Shown one piece after another: positions 1-5,631 of a stretch of 9,071 bases of DNA (position 1 is its first letter; each line of letters opens with the position of its first letter). The DNA is taken from contig CAYVFC010000218.1 in NCBI GenBank assembly GCA_964450715.1, positions 1 to 9,071 of the forward strand, written 5' to 3'. Made by a program: the position numbers and the translations under genes. The stretch comes from CAYVFC01 sp964450715. Lineage in GTDB: Bacteria; Myxococcota_A; Polyangia; Polyangiales; JAFGIB01. Below the pieces are notes generated by a model. That model was not told where the DNA came from. It was given only the letters and a program-made list of their open reading frames with translations, and searched no databases.

Positions 1-465
1 AACCGCTACGTGTACGCCGCCGTGGGCGGCAACTTCCGGCTGGACGCGCTGCAGGCGGCCATCCTGCGCGTCAAGCTCGTGCATCTGGACGGCTGGACCG
101 AGGGCCGTCGCCGCAACGCCGATCTCTATGACGCGCTCTTCCGGGAGGCCGCGCTGCCCGCCGAGCTGCTGGCGCCGCCCGTGCGCGTGGCTGACGGCCA
201 CGTGTATCACCAGTACGTCATCCGGACCGCGCGACGGGATGCCCTGCTCGACCACCTGCAGCAGAAGGGGTTTCCCTGCATGGTCTACTACCCGCGGCCG
301 CTGCACCTGCAGCACTGCTTCGCCGACCTGGGCCAGGCCGAGGGCAGCTTTCCCCACGCGGAGCAGGCAGCGCGCCAGGTACTGGCGCTGCCCGTGTATG
401 CCGAGCTGCCGCGGACGCGCATTCAACAGGTCGTCGAGTGTATAGTGGAGTTTCTGAAACGCTGA
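1..465 (+). CDS. DegT/DnrJ/EryC1/StrS-family aminotransferase, C-terminal part (5' truncated by window edge)
   Basis: This is the C-terminal ~154 residues of a PLP-dependent sugar aminotransferase; the reading frame is open from base 1 and ends at TGA 463-465. The family transfers an amino group, usually from glutamate, to a keto-sugar nucleotide to build amino sugars for surface polysaccharides. Visible signatures are GGNFRLDALQAAIL near the start (family pattern GxNxRLdelQAAiL), followed by KLxxLDGWTEGRRRNADLY, then the C-terminal-domain block HVYHQYVIR, the YYPRPLHLQ block, and the closing FPHAEQAARQVLALPVY pattern. The catalytic lysine lies upstream of the window. YYPRPLHLQ with FPxAExxxxxVLxLPxY resembles enzymes such as WbpE/WlbC that act on UDP-3-keto sugars, but the substrate cannot be fixed from this part alone. 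The next gene starts 24 bp downstream on the same strand, so co-transcription is likely. Family assignment is firm; substrate is inference. Confidence 0.93.
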   Translation, partial: NRYVYAAVGGNFRLDALQAAILRVKLVHLDGWTEGRRRNADLYDALFREAALPAELLAPPVRVADGHVYHQYVIRTARRDALLDHLQQKGFPCMVYYPRPLHLQHCFADLGQAEGSFPHAEQAARQVLALPVYAELPRTRIQQVVECIVEFLKR

Positions 466-489
466 ACCGTTTCCGAGCTCGAGGCGTCG

Positions 490-2184
490 ATGGAGCCCAG
501 CTTCCTTTCCCTGCTGCCGCCGCTGATCGCGATCGGCTGCGCGCTGGTTTTCCGCCGGGTGGTGGCGGCGCTGCTGCTGGGCGTTTTGCTGGCCGCGGTG
601 GTGGCCGCCGGTTTTTCCCCCCTCGGCGCGCTGGCTGAGGCGTTCGGCTATCTATGGGAGTCGCTGAAGGAGATCGGTCACCTGCAGATCCTGGCCTTTG
701 CCGGGCTGTTGGGCGCGCTGCTCAGCGTGGTCTCCGCCTCCGGGGGCTCGCTGGGAATGGCGCGAGCGGCGACCCGCTTCGCCAACACCCGGCGCGGCGG
801 CCAGCTGGTCTCCTGGCTGCTCGGCATCGTCTTTTTCTTCGACGACTACGCCAACGCCCTGTTCGTGGGTTCCACCATGCGGCCCATCACCGACCGGCTG
901 CGCATCAGCCGCGAGAAGCTGGCCTTCATCATCGACACCACCTCGGCGCCGGTAGCCAGCCTGGGCCCCATCTCCACCTGGATAGTGGTCGAGATAGGTT
1001 ACATCGCCGACCAGGGCCGTTCCCTGGGCATCGAGGCAGATGCCTACGCGGTATTCATCAAGACCATTCCCTCGCGGTTCTACCCGGTGGTCATGCTCGT
1101 GCTCGGGCTCTTCGTCGCCTGGTCGGGCCGCGACTTCGGGCCCATGGCCGCCGCCGAGCGAAGGACCCTGGCCGGCGGTCAGACCGGCGCGCCGAAGGCG
1201 GGCGCCGGCAAAACGCCGCCGCCCGATCCCCGGGCCGCGGAGAGCGTGCCCGGGCGCAGCTGGACCCTGGCCGCGGTGCCGGTGGCCGTAGTGCTGGTGG
1301 CCGTGCTGGCCGGGCTCTACTTCAGCGGCAGGGCGGGCGTGGACAGCGACCGCGAGCGGCTCGGCGCCGCCAGGAGCGCCGCGTTAGCAGAGGTGCGGCA
1401 GGCCGAGGTCGCCGGGGATGAAGCGGCGCGCCAGGCCGCGCTGCTCGAGGCGCGCCAGGCCGAGCAAGAGCTCGCGCGTAACGACTACAGCCTGATGAAC
1501 GTGCTCGGCAACGCCGATTCCTCCTTGACCATCCTCTGGGCCTCGTTTCTGGGCGGTTTACTCGCCATATTCATGGCCGTCACCGGTCGCGCTCTGACCC
1601 TGTCCGCCGCCCTGCGCGCCTGGCTCAAGGGCGGAGCGGGCATGATCCCGGTAATGGCCATCCTGGTACTGGCCTGGAGCCTGGGGCTGGCCTGCGAGCG
1701 GCTCGGTACCGCCACTTACCTGGTCGGGCTGCTGGGCCCCGGCTTCGAGGCGGGCCTTTTGCCCGCGGCAGTCTTTCTTTTGGCCGCCTTGATCAGCTTT
1801 GCCACCGGCACCTCCTGGGGGACCATGGGCCTGATGTTTCCGCTGGCCGTTCCCCTGGCGGTCAAGCTGGCGCCGGGCAACGAGACGCTCTTTTTGGCCT
1901 CCATCTCCTCCATCCTGGCGGGATCGGTCTTCGGCGATCACTGCTCCCCGGTCTCCGACACCACCATCCTCAGCGCCATGGCCGCCGACTGCGACCAGGT
2001 CGCCCACGTGCGCACGCAGCTGCCCTACGCCGTGCTGGGCGCCACCGCCAGCGTCATTTGCGGCGCCATCCCGGTGGGCCTGGGCTGGGTGAGCACACCG
2101 GTCGGCATGCTGGCGAGCGTGGTGGCGGCGCTGGGGTTGTTCTACCTGTTGACTCGAAACGCGGCCCGTCGCGAAATCGGATAG
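490..2184 (+). CDS. NhaC-family Na+/H+ antiporter with a charged central insert
   Basis: This 564-residue, strongly hydrophobic inner-membrane protein is predicted to exchange Na+ for H+ for pH and sodium homeostasis. Two blocks mark the NhaC family: residues 115-122 FFFDDYAN followed by ALFVGSTMRPITDRLRISREKLAF and DTTSAPVASLGPISTW, and residues 437-492 with FATGTSWGTMG and FGDHCSPVSDTT. The repeated acidic/polar signatures in the two halves fit an inverted-repeat transporter fold. Hydrophobic segments occupy about 8-45, 65-82, 105-120, 195-212, 259-278, 345-365, 385-402, 422-437, 466-481, 512-532 and 538-555. Between the halves lies a soluble stretch (about 213-258, Gly/Pro/Lys-rich), one membrane segment, then a charged Ala/Glu/Arg/Gln-rich helix (about 284-331) with coiled-coil character. 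ATG 490 has a weak GAGG (481-484) five bases upstream. It follows the aminotransferase by 24 bp. Ion specificity is inferred from the family; related members can be dicarboxylate or amino-acid exchangers. Confidence 0.9.
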   Translation: MEPSFLSLLPPLIAIGCALVFRRVVAALLLGVLLAAVVAAGFSPLGALAEAFGYLWESLKEIGHLQILAFAGLLGALLSVVSASGGSLGMARAATRFANTRRGGQLVSWLLGIVFFFDDYANALFVGSTMRPITDRLRISREKLAFIIDTTSAPVASLGPISTWIVVEIGYIADQGRSLGIEADAYAVFIKTIPSRFYPVVMLVLGLFVAWSGRDFGPMAAAERRTLAGGQTGAPKAGAGKTPPPDPRAAESVPGRSWTLAAVPVAVVLVAVLAGLYFSGRAGVDSDRERLGAARSAALAEVRQAEVAGDEAARQAALLEARQAEQELARNDYSLMNVLGNADSSLTILWASFLGGLLAIFMAVTGRALTLSAALRAWLKGGAGMIPVMAILVLAWSLGLACERLGTATYLVGLLGPGFEAGLLPAAVFLLAALISFATGTSWGTMGLMFPLAVPLAVKLAPGNETLFLASISSILAGSVFGDHCSPVSDTTILSAMAADCDQVAHVRTQLPYAVLGATASVICGAIPVGLGWVSTPVGMLASVVAALGLFYLLTRNAARREIG

Positions 2185-2195
2185 CTACATCCGCC

Positions 2196-2300
2196 CTAAT
2201 ACTCGTTGATGACCAGGCCCCGCACAATGCTGCCGTCACTGCCTGCGGCGAGATGCACACCATCCTCGAAGCCGGAGTTGCTGCCGTTACGAGCCCACAG
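2196..2300 (-). pseudogene. Possible relic of a parallel beta-helix repeat protein
   Basis: On the minus strand the frame ending at TAG 2196-2198 reads NSGFEDGVHLAAGSDG, then SIVRGLVINEY and stop. This closely resembles one rung of right-handed parallel beta-helix (pectate-lyase-like) repeats, in which a GI/GV-x-hydrophobic strand is followed by a turn with GS(D/N)G, then a (T/S)I-x-G-hydrophobic-hydrophobic-I-N strand. In such proteins the next residues are usually (F/Y)xGDGI; here the frame is stopped and continues as GGCSYP. Upstream, toward 2417, the frame turns into Arg/Pro/Ser-rich sequence with no repeat pattern. I read this as a fragment left by deletion or decay of a larger gene. One rung is short, so chance resemblance cannot be excluded. 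Confidence 0.35.
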
Positions 2301-2357
2301 CGGGGAGCGGGACGGAATGAGCCTCCCGGCGCTCGCCGTCCAGGCGCGACGATCAGG

Positions 2358-2390
2358 GCTCGGGGGTTGCCTCCCCCGCGGCCCCCGAGC
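2358..2390 (+). repeat. GC-rich inverted repeat able to form two exclusive hairpins
   Basis: GCTCGGGGG (2358-2366) is the exact reverse complement of CCCCCGAGC (2382-2390), giving a 9-bp stem with a 15-nt loop. The same 5' arm can instead pair as CGGGGG (2361-2366) with CCCCCG (2373-2378), a 6-bp stem with a 6-nt loop. It lies 174 bp after the antiporter stop codon. No T tract follows, so it is not a standard intrinsic terminator; it could stabilise a 3' end, act with Rho, or have no role. Confidence 0.45.
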
Positions 2391-2493
2391 GGCCCCCTCG
2401 CGGATCGAGCGCGGCATCGCCAGACCCGTCCCCCCGGGCGCGCGGAAGCCGAAGCGGGGAGATCTCGTTCGACCAGTTCTGAGCTCCCGAATT

Positions 2494-2512
2494 CGGATCG
2501 CCCACCGATCCG
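2494..2512 (+). repeat. 7-bp perfect hairpin
   Basis: CGGATCG (2494-2500) and CGATCCG (2506-2512) are exact reverse complements with a 5-nt loop CCCAC. The palindrome CCGAATTCGG (2487-2496) overlaps its left arm. It sits 33 bp upstream of the -35 element proposed for tldD. It could be an upstream regulatory site or the end of the preceding transcript; no function is demonstrated by the sequence. Confidence 0.4.
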
Positions 2513-2544
2513 CGTACTCGGAGACGGCGACGCACCCTTTCTTT

Positions 2545-2572
2545 TTGACGCATCGGTATTACCGTGAATACT
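2545..2572 (+). promoter_or_regulatory. Candidate sigma-70 promoter for tldD-tldE
   Basis: TTGACG (2545-2550, five of six consensus -35 bases) is followed after 16 bp by AATACT (2567-2572, four of six -10 bases). A run of five Ts immediately overlaps the -35 in otherwise GC-rich DNA. Transcription would start near 2579, leaving a leader of about 20 nt before ATG 2599. An inverted repeat, GTATT (2556-2560) and AATAC (2567-2571), overlaps the -10 and could be an operator. Confidence 0.42.
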
Positions 2573-2598
2573 GACCCGGCCGAGCTAGAGCCGGCGAA

Positions 2599-4059
2599 AT
2601 GGTATCGAAGATGCACTCCAGCGACTATCTAGCGCCGTTCTCCCCCGGCGGCTCCACCCCGGTGGACGAGAGCACCTGCCAGGCGCTGCTCTCGCTGGCG
2701 CTGGAACGGGGCGGCGAGCACGCCGATCTCTTCTTCGAGTACCTGGTCTCGGGCCGCTACCTGCTTGACGAAGGCATCCTCAAGTCGGCGGGTCGCTCGG
2801 TGAGCATGGGCCTGGGGGTGCGGGTCCTGAAGGGCGACGCCACCGGGTACGCCTACGTGCAACAGCTCACGTCCGAGGCCATGCGGCAGGCGGCCCGCAC
2901 CGCTGCCCGTATCGCTTCCGGCGGCGGTGGCTCGCAAGCCGTACAGCTGCAGAGCCGGTCCGCGCCCGAACGGTACGCCGCGCAACGGCTCTCGCTCGCG
3001 GTAGCGGGCGAGGAGAAGCGAGCGATACTGCTGCAGGCCGACCGGGCGGCGCGTGCCGCCGACCCGCGGGTGGTCCGGGTCGAGGTCTCCTTCATCGAGC
3101 AGCTGCGTGAGATCATGGTGGCCACCAGCGGCGGGTTGCTGTTGCGGGACAGGCAGCCGCTGATCCGTTTCGGCGTGCAGGTGATCGCCGAGCAGGGGCA
3201 GAAGCGGCAGTCCGGCTCCTCGGGCGGAGGCGGGCGCGCCGGGCTGGAGTACTTCGAGCAAACGAGCGCCGAGCAACACGCGCGCGAGGCGGTGCGCCAC
3301 GCCACCGTCATGCTGCAAGCGCACGAGTCGCCGGCCGGAGAGATGCCGGTGGTGCTGGTCGCGGGCGACAGCGGCGTGCTCTTGCACGAGGCGGTAGGGC
3401 ACGGGCTGGAAGCGGACTTCAACCGCAAGGGCACCAGCAACTACAGCGGACGCATCGGCCAGCGGGTGGCCGCAGATCTCTGCACGGTGGTGGACGACGC
3501 CACCCTGCACGGGTCGCGGGGAAGCATCAACGTGGACGACGAGGGAGAGCAGCCGGGGCGTACCGTATTGATCGAGAACGGGGTGCTCCGCGGCTACCTG
3601 CACGACCGGCACTCGTCCGGCCACTTCGCCGTGCCGCCCTCGGGTAACGGCCGGCGGGAGAGCTTCCGCTCGCACCCGCTGCCCCGCATGACCAACACCA
3701 TGCTGCTCGGCGGCCCCCACCACCCGGAAGAGATCCTGCGCAGCGTCGAGCGCGGGGTGTTCGCCCGCAAATTCGGCGGCGGGCAGGTGGACATCTCCAA
3801 CGGCGACTTCGTCTTCTCGCTGACCGAGAGCTATTTGATCGAGAACGGGAAGATCACCACTCCCTTGAAGGGCGTGAACCTGATCGGCAACGGACCCGAG
3901 GTGATGACCCGGGTGACCATGCTCGGCAACGACCTGGCCGTGTCGGACGGGGTCTGGACCTGCGGCAAGGAGGGCCAGTCGGTACCGGTGGGGGTGGGCT
4001 GTCCCACGGTGAAGATAGACGCCATGACGGTCGGCGGTACGCGGACGGGGGGAGGATGA
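2599..4059 (+). CDS. tldD: TldD, catalytic subunit of the TldD/TldE metalloprotease
   Basis: This 486-residue protein is close to the usual TldD length (about 480). TldD carries the zinc site of the TldD/TldE heterodimer, a cytoplasmic protease that degrades unfolded peptides; in E. coli it processes the microcin B17 leader and degrades the antitoxin CcdA. The family HExxxH motif is HEAVGH at residues 263-268, followed by GLEADFNRKG. The third metal ligand of the family, a cysteine, is C455 in VWTCGKEGQSVPVGVG. Other conserved blocks are VNVDDEG-like INVDDEG, RTVLIENGVLRGYLHDR, the GNGRRESFRSHPLPRMTNT region, and GVNLIGNGPEVMTRV near the C-terminus. All catalytic features are intact, so the enzyme should be active. 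ATG 2599 was chosen; ATG 2611 (in frame, residue 5) is equally possible since neither has a strong Shine-Dalgarno sequence. The stop overlaps the tldE start by 4 bp (ATGA), implying translational coupling. Confidence 0.96.
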   Translation: MVSKMHSSDYLAPFSPGGSTPVDESTCQALLSLALERGGEHADLFFEYLVSGRYLLDEGILKSAGRSVSMGLGVRVLKGDATGYAYVQQLTSEAMRQAARTAARIASGGGGSQAVQLQSRSAPERYAAQRLSLAVAGEEKRAILLQADRAARAADPRVVRVEVSFIEQLREIMVATSGGLLLRDRQPLIRFGVQVIAEQGQKRQSGSSGGGGRAGLEYFEQTSAEQHAREAVRHATVMLQAHESPAGEMPVVLVAGDSGVLLHEAVGHGLEADFNRKGTSNYSGRIGQRVAADLCTVVDDATLHGSRGSINVDDEGEQPGRTVLIENGVLRGYLHDRHSSGHFAVPPSGNGRRESFRSHPLPRMTNTMLLGGPHHPEEILRSVERGVFARKFGGGQVDISNGDFVFSLTESYLIENGKITTPLKGVNLIGNGPEVMTRVTMLGNDLAVSDGVWTCGKEGQSVPVGVGCPTVKIDAMTVGGTRTGGG

Positions 4060-5429
4060 GCTGCTCGCAATCGGAGCCGAGGCTGTTAGAGCTCGGCGAG
4101 CGCGTGGTCGACCGCGCGCTGCGGTCCGGGGCCGAGGTGGCCGAGGTATCGGCCCGGCAGGGTGCGCACCTGACCGCCCGGGTACGGCTGGGAAAGCCGG
4201 AGCTGCTGGAAGAGGCGGCTTCCGAGTCGATCGGGCTCCGCGTCATGCGAGGGGGACAGGTGGCTGTGACCTCCACCAGCGACCTGAGCGAGCCGGGGCT
4301 CGACCGGTTCGTGCGGGACGCCATGGAGCTACTCGATCTCGCGCAGCCCGACCCTTGTGCGGGACCGCCAGAACCCGCCTTGCTCTCCGGGCCGGACAGC
4401 CACGCCGACCTCGATCTGTTCGATCCGTCGGTGGAGGGGATCGATGCCGACCGGGCGCTCGAGCTGGCGCTACAGGCGGAGAGCGCCGCGCTCGATTCCG
4501 ACCGCAGGTTGACCAACAGCGAGGGGAGCACCTTGGTGCGGACGGCGGGCGCGCGGGCGCTGGTCACCAGCGGCGGCTTTCGGGGCAGCGCTCGCGGCAC
4601 GCTGGTGTCGCTGACCGTCAACCCGGTGGCCGACGACGAGGAGGGCAAGAAGCGTAACGGCTACTGCTGGAGCGCGCGGCGCCACCTGCGCGAGCTAGAC
4701 GACGCGCGGTGGATCGGCGAAGAGGCGGCGCGTCGGACGCTCGACAAGCTGGGAGCCAGGAAGATCGACACCCGGCAGGCGCCGGTGATCTTCGACCCGG
4801 AAGCGGGCCGTTCCATCCTCGGTCTGCTGGCCGGCTGCGTGTTGGGCGGGGCGATCTGGCGCAGGGCGAGCTTTCTGGTGGGTCGCGAGGGCGAACGGAT
4901 AGCGAGCGAAGCGGTTACGGTGGTGGATGAGCCGCTGATCGAGCGCGGTCCGGGCTCGCGGGCCTTTGACGGCGAGGGGCTGCTGTCGCGGCGCAACACG
5001 GTGGTGGAGAGCGGCGTTCTCAGAAGCTATCTGCTCGACACCTACAGCGGGCGCAAGCTGGGCTGTCCGAGCACCGGCAGCGCGGCGCGGTCCGGCGGCG
5101 GCGGGGTGAGCGCGGGCACCAGCAACTTCGTCCTGCGACCGGGCCCCATGACGCCCGAGCAGCTGCTGGAGTCTTCCGACGGGGCCTTTTATGTTACCGA
5201 TATGATGGGGTACGGGTTCAATCCGGTCACGGGCGACTTCAGCCGCGGAGCCGTGGGCTTCTGGGTCGAGAGCGGCAAGCGGGCCTTCCCGGTGTCGGAA
5301 GTCACTATCTCGCTCAACCTGGCCGAGCTGCTGAAGCGGATCGATGCGGTAGCCGACGATCTGGATTTGCGGTCGTCGATCTCGGTTCCGACCTTCCGGG
5401 TGAGCGAGATGACCGTCGCCGGTAAATAA
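4056..5429 (+). CDS. tldE: TldE/PmbA, non-catalytic subunit of the TldD/TldE protease
   Basis: This 457-residue protein has the family's usual length (about 450) and is the partner that forms the substrate tunnel with TldD. It lacks HExxxH: the equivalent region reads AGRSILGLLAGCVLGGAIW (about 250-268), as expected for TldE. Recognisable blocks are RRNTVVESGVLRSYLLDTYS, followed by RKLG, STGSA and the family block GFNPVTGDFSRGAVGFWVES (387-406), then PVSEVTISLNLAEL and the C-terminal MTVAGK. The family usually shows a glycine-containing TIAGNL where this protein has TISLNL, a mild deviation. Start ATG 4056 lies inside the end of tldD. GGAGG (4051-4055) directly abuts the ATG, too close for a normal Shine-Dalgarno site, so coupling with tldD probably drives initiation. 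An imperfect second copy of the last 22 bases follows the stop codon. Known bacteria often encode tldD and tldE apart; here they are adjacent and almost certainly in one operon. Confidence 0.95.
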   Translation: MSCSQSEPRLLELGERVVDRALRSGAEVAEVSARQGAHLTARVRLGKPELLEEAASESIGLRVMRGGQVAVTSTSDLSEPGLDRFVRDAMELLDLAQPDPCAGPPEPALLSGPDSHADLDLFDPSVEGIDADRALELALQAESAALDSDRRLTNSEGSTLVRTAGARALVTSGGFRGSARGTLVSLTVNPVADDEEGKKRNGYCWSARRHLRELDDARWIGEEAARRTLDKLGARKIDTRQAPVIFDPEAGRSILGLLAGCVLGGAIWRRASFLVGREGERIASEAVTVVDEPLIERGPGSRAFDGEGLLSRRNTVVESGVLRSYLLDTYSGRKLGCPSTGSAARSGGGGVSAGTSNFVLRPGPMTPEQLLESSDGAFYVTDMMGYGFNPVTGDFSRGAVGFWVESGKRAFPVSEVTISLNLAELLKRIDAVADDLDLRSSISVPTFRVSEMTVAGK

Positions 5430-5497
5430 CCGAGGTATCGCCGGGACGTGGGGTGACCATCGCCGGCAAATGAGAAAACGTACCCCGCGGACGTAGG
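5408..5497 (+). repeat. Imperfect ~45-bp tandem duplication of the tldE 3' end
   Basis: Bases 5408-5429, which encode the last residues MTVAGK and the TAA stop of tldE, match 5452-5473 at 18 of 22 positions. All four differences are transitions, and the second copy reads VTIAGK followed by TGA. Similarity continues: GGACGT occurs at 5444-5449 and at 5489-5494 (offset 45). The units are thus about 5408-5451 and 5452-5497. The second copy is in a different frame from tldE and has no upstream open coding context. It may be a decayed duplication or a scar of recombination between tldE alleles. Confidence 0.6.
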
Positions 5498-5538
5498 GAA
5501 AAAACTGGAGGATTGAGGCCGGAGCGGGCCAGCGAAGC

Positions 5539-5572
5539 CGCAGCGAATCATCGAGTGAGTTTTCTCGCTGCG
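5539..5572 (+). repeat. 8-bp inverted repeat in the tldE-OMP gap
   Basis: CGCAGCGA (5539-5546) is the exact reverse complement of TCGCTGCG (5565-5572), separated by 18 nt. It lies 110 bp after the tldE stop and 60 bp before the next gene. The right arm directly follows a TTTTCTC stretch. The loop is too long for a classic terminator. It could be a leader structure of the outer-membrane-protein mRNA or an operator. I found no clear -35/-10 pair in 5430-5631. Confidence 0.4.
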
Positions 5573-5606
5573 TCCCCGAGGGCCAAGAGGCGGGATGCAA
5601 GGTCCC

Positions 5607-5621
5607 GGAGGAGAAAGGAAG
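5607..5621 (+). promoter_or_regulatory. Purine-rich ribosome binding site that questions the start codon
   Basis: GGAGGAGAAAGGAAG contains GGAGGAG (5607-5613) and AAAGGA (5614-5619). For the GTG start at 5632, AAAGGA sits 12 nt upstream, acceptable, whereas GGAGGAG is 18 nt away. An in-frame CTG at 5623 would place GGAGGAG at a 9-nt spacing, near ideal. CTG starts are rare, so GTG is retained, but the site fits the CTG better. Confidence 0.6.
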
Positions 5622-5631
5622 CCTGAAAGCC

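Larger units (their letters stand above)
2185..2598. other. 414-bp non-coding stretch with several inverted repeats
   Basis: No convincing gene lies here. Open frames on both strands are Arg/Pro/Ser-rich and look like chance products of high GC. The stretch holds a minus-strand beta-helix-like fragment (within 2196-2300), a GC-rich hairpin pair (2358-2390), a 10-bp palindrome CCGAATTCGG (2487-2496) overlapping a 7-bp hairpin (2494-2512), and a promoter candidate (2545-2572). It must contain the end of the aminotransferase/antiporter transcript and the start of the tldDE transcript. No hairpin is directly followed by a T run; the only T run is at 2542-2546, inside the promoter candidate. Confidence 0.6.

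Noticed and set aside
2058..2574. Plus-strand open frames crossing the gap after the antiporter (starts 2058 and 2206)
   Set aside because: One overlaps the antiporter end out of frame; both encode Arg/Pro/Ser-rich text with no motif or ribosome binding site.
2353..2616. Minus-strand frame containing GDPNSGAQNWSNEI as another possible gene relic
   Set aside because: The short piece looks protein-like but is in a different frame from the beta-helix fragment and the rest is Arg/Gly-rich; not enough to call.
2629..3723. Long minus-strand open frame (364 codons) opposite tldD
   Set aside because: Its Gln/His/Arg/Val-rich translation is the antisense image of GC-rich tldD codons and shows no domain; tldD is certain on the plus strand.
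5470..5496. Eight-codon frame starting ATG 5470 in the tldE tail repeat
   Set aside because: Too short, no ribosome binding site, and lies inside a decayed repeat.
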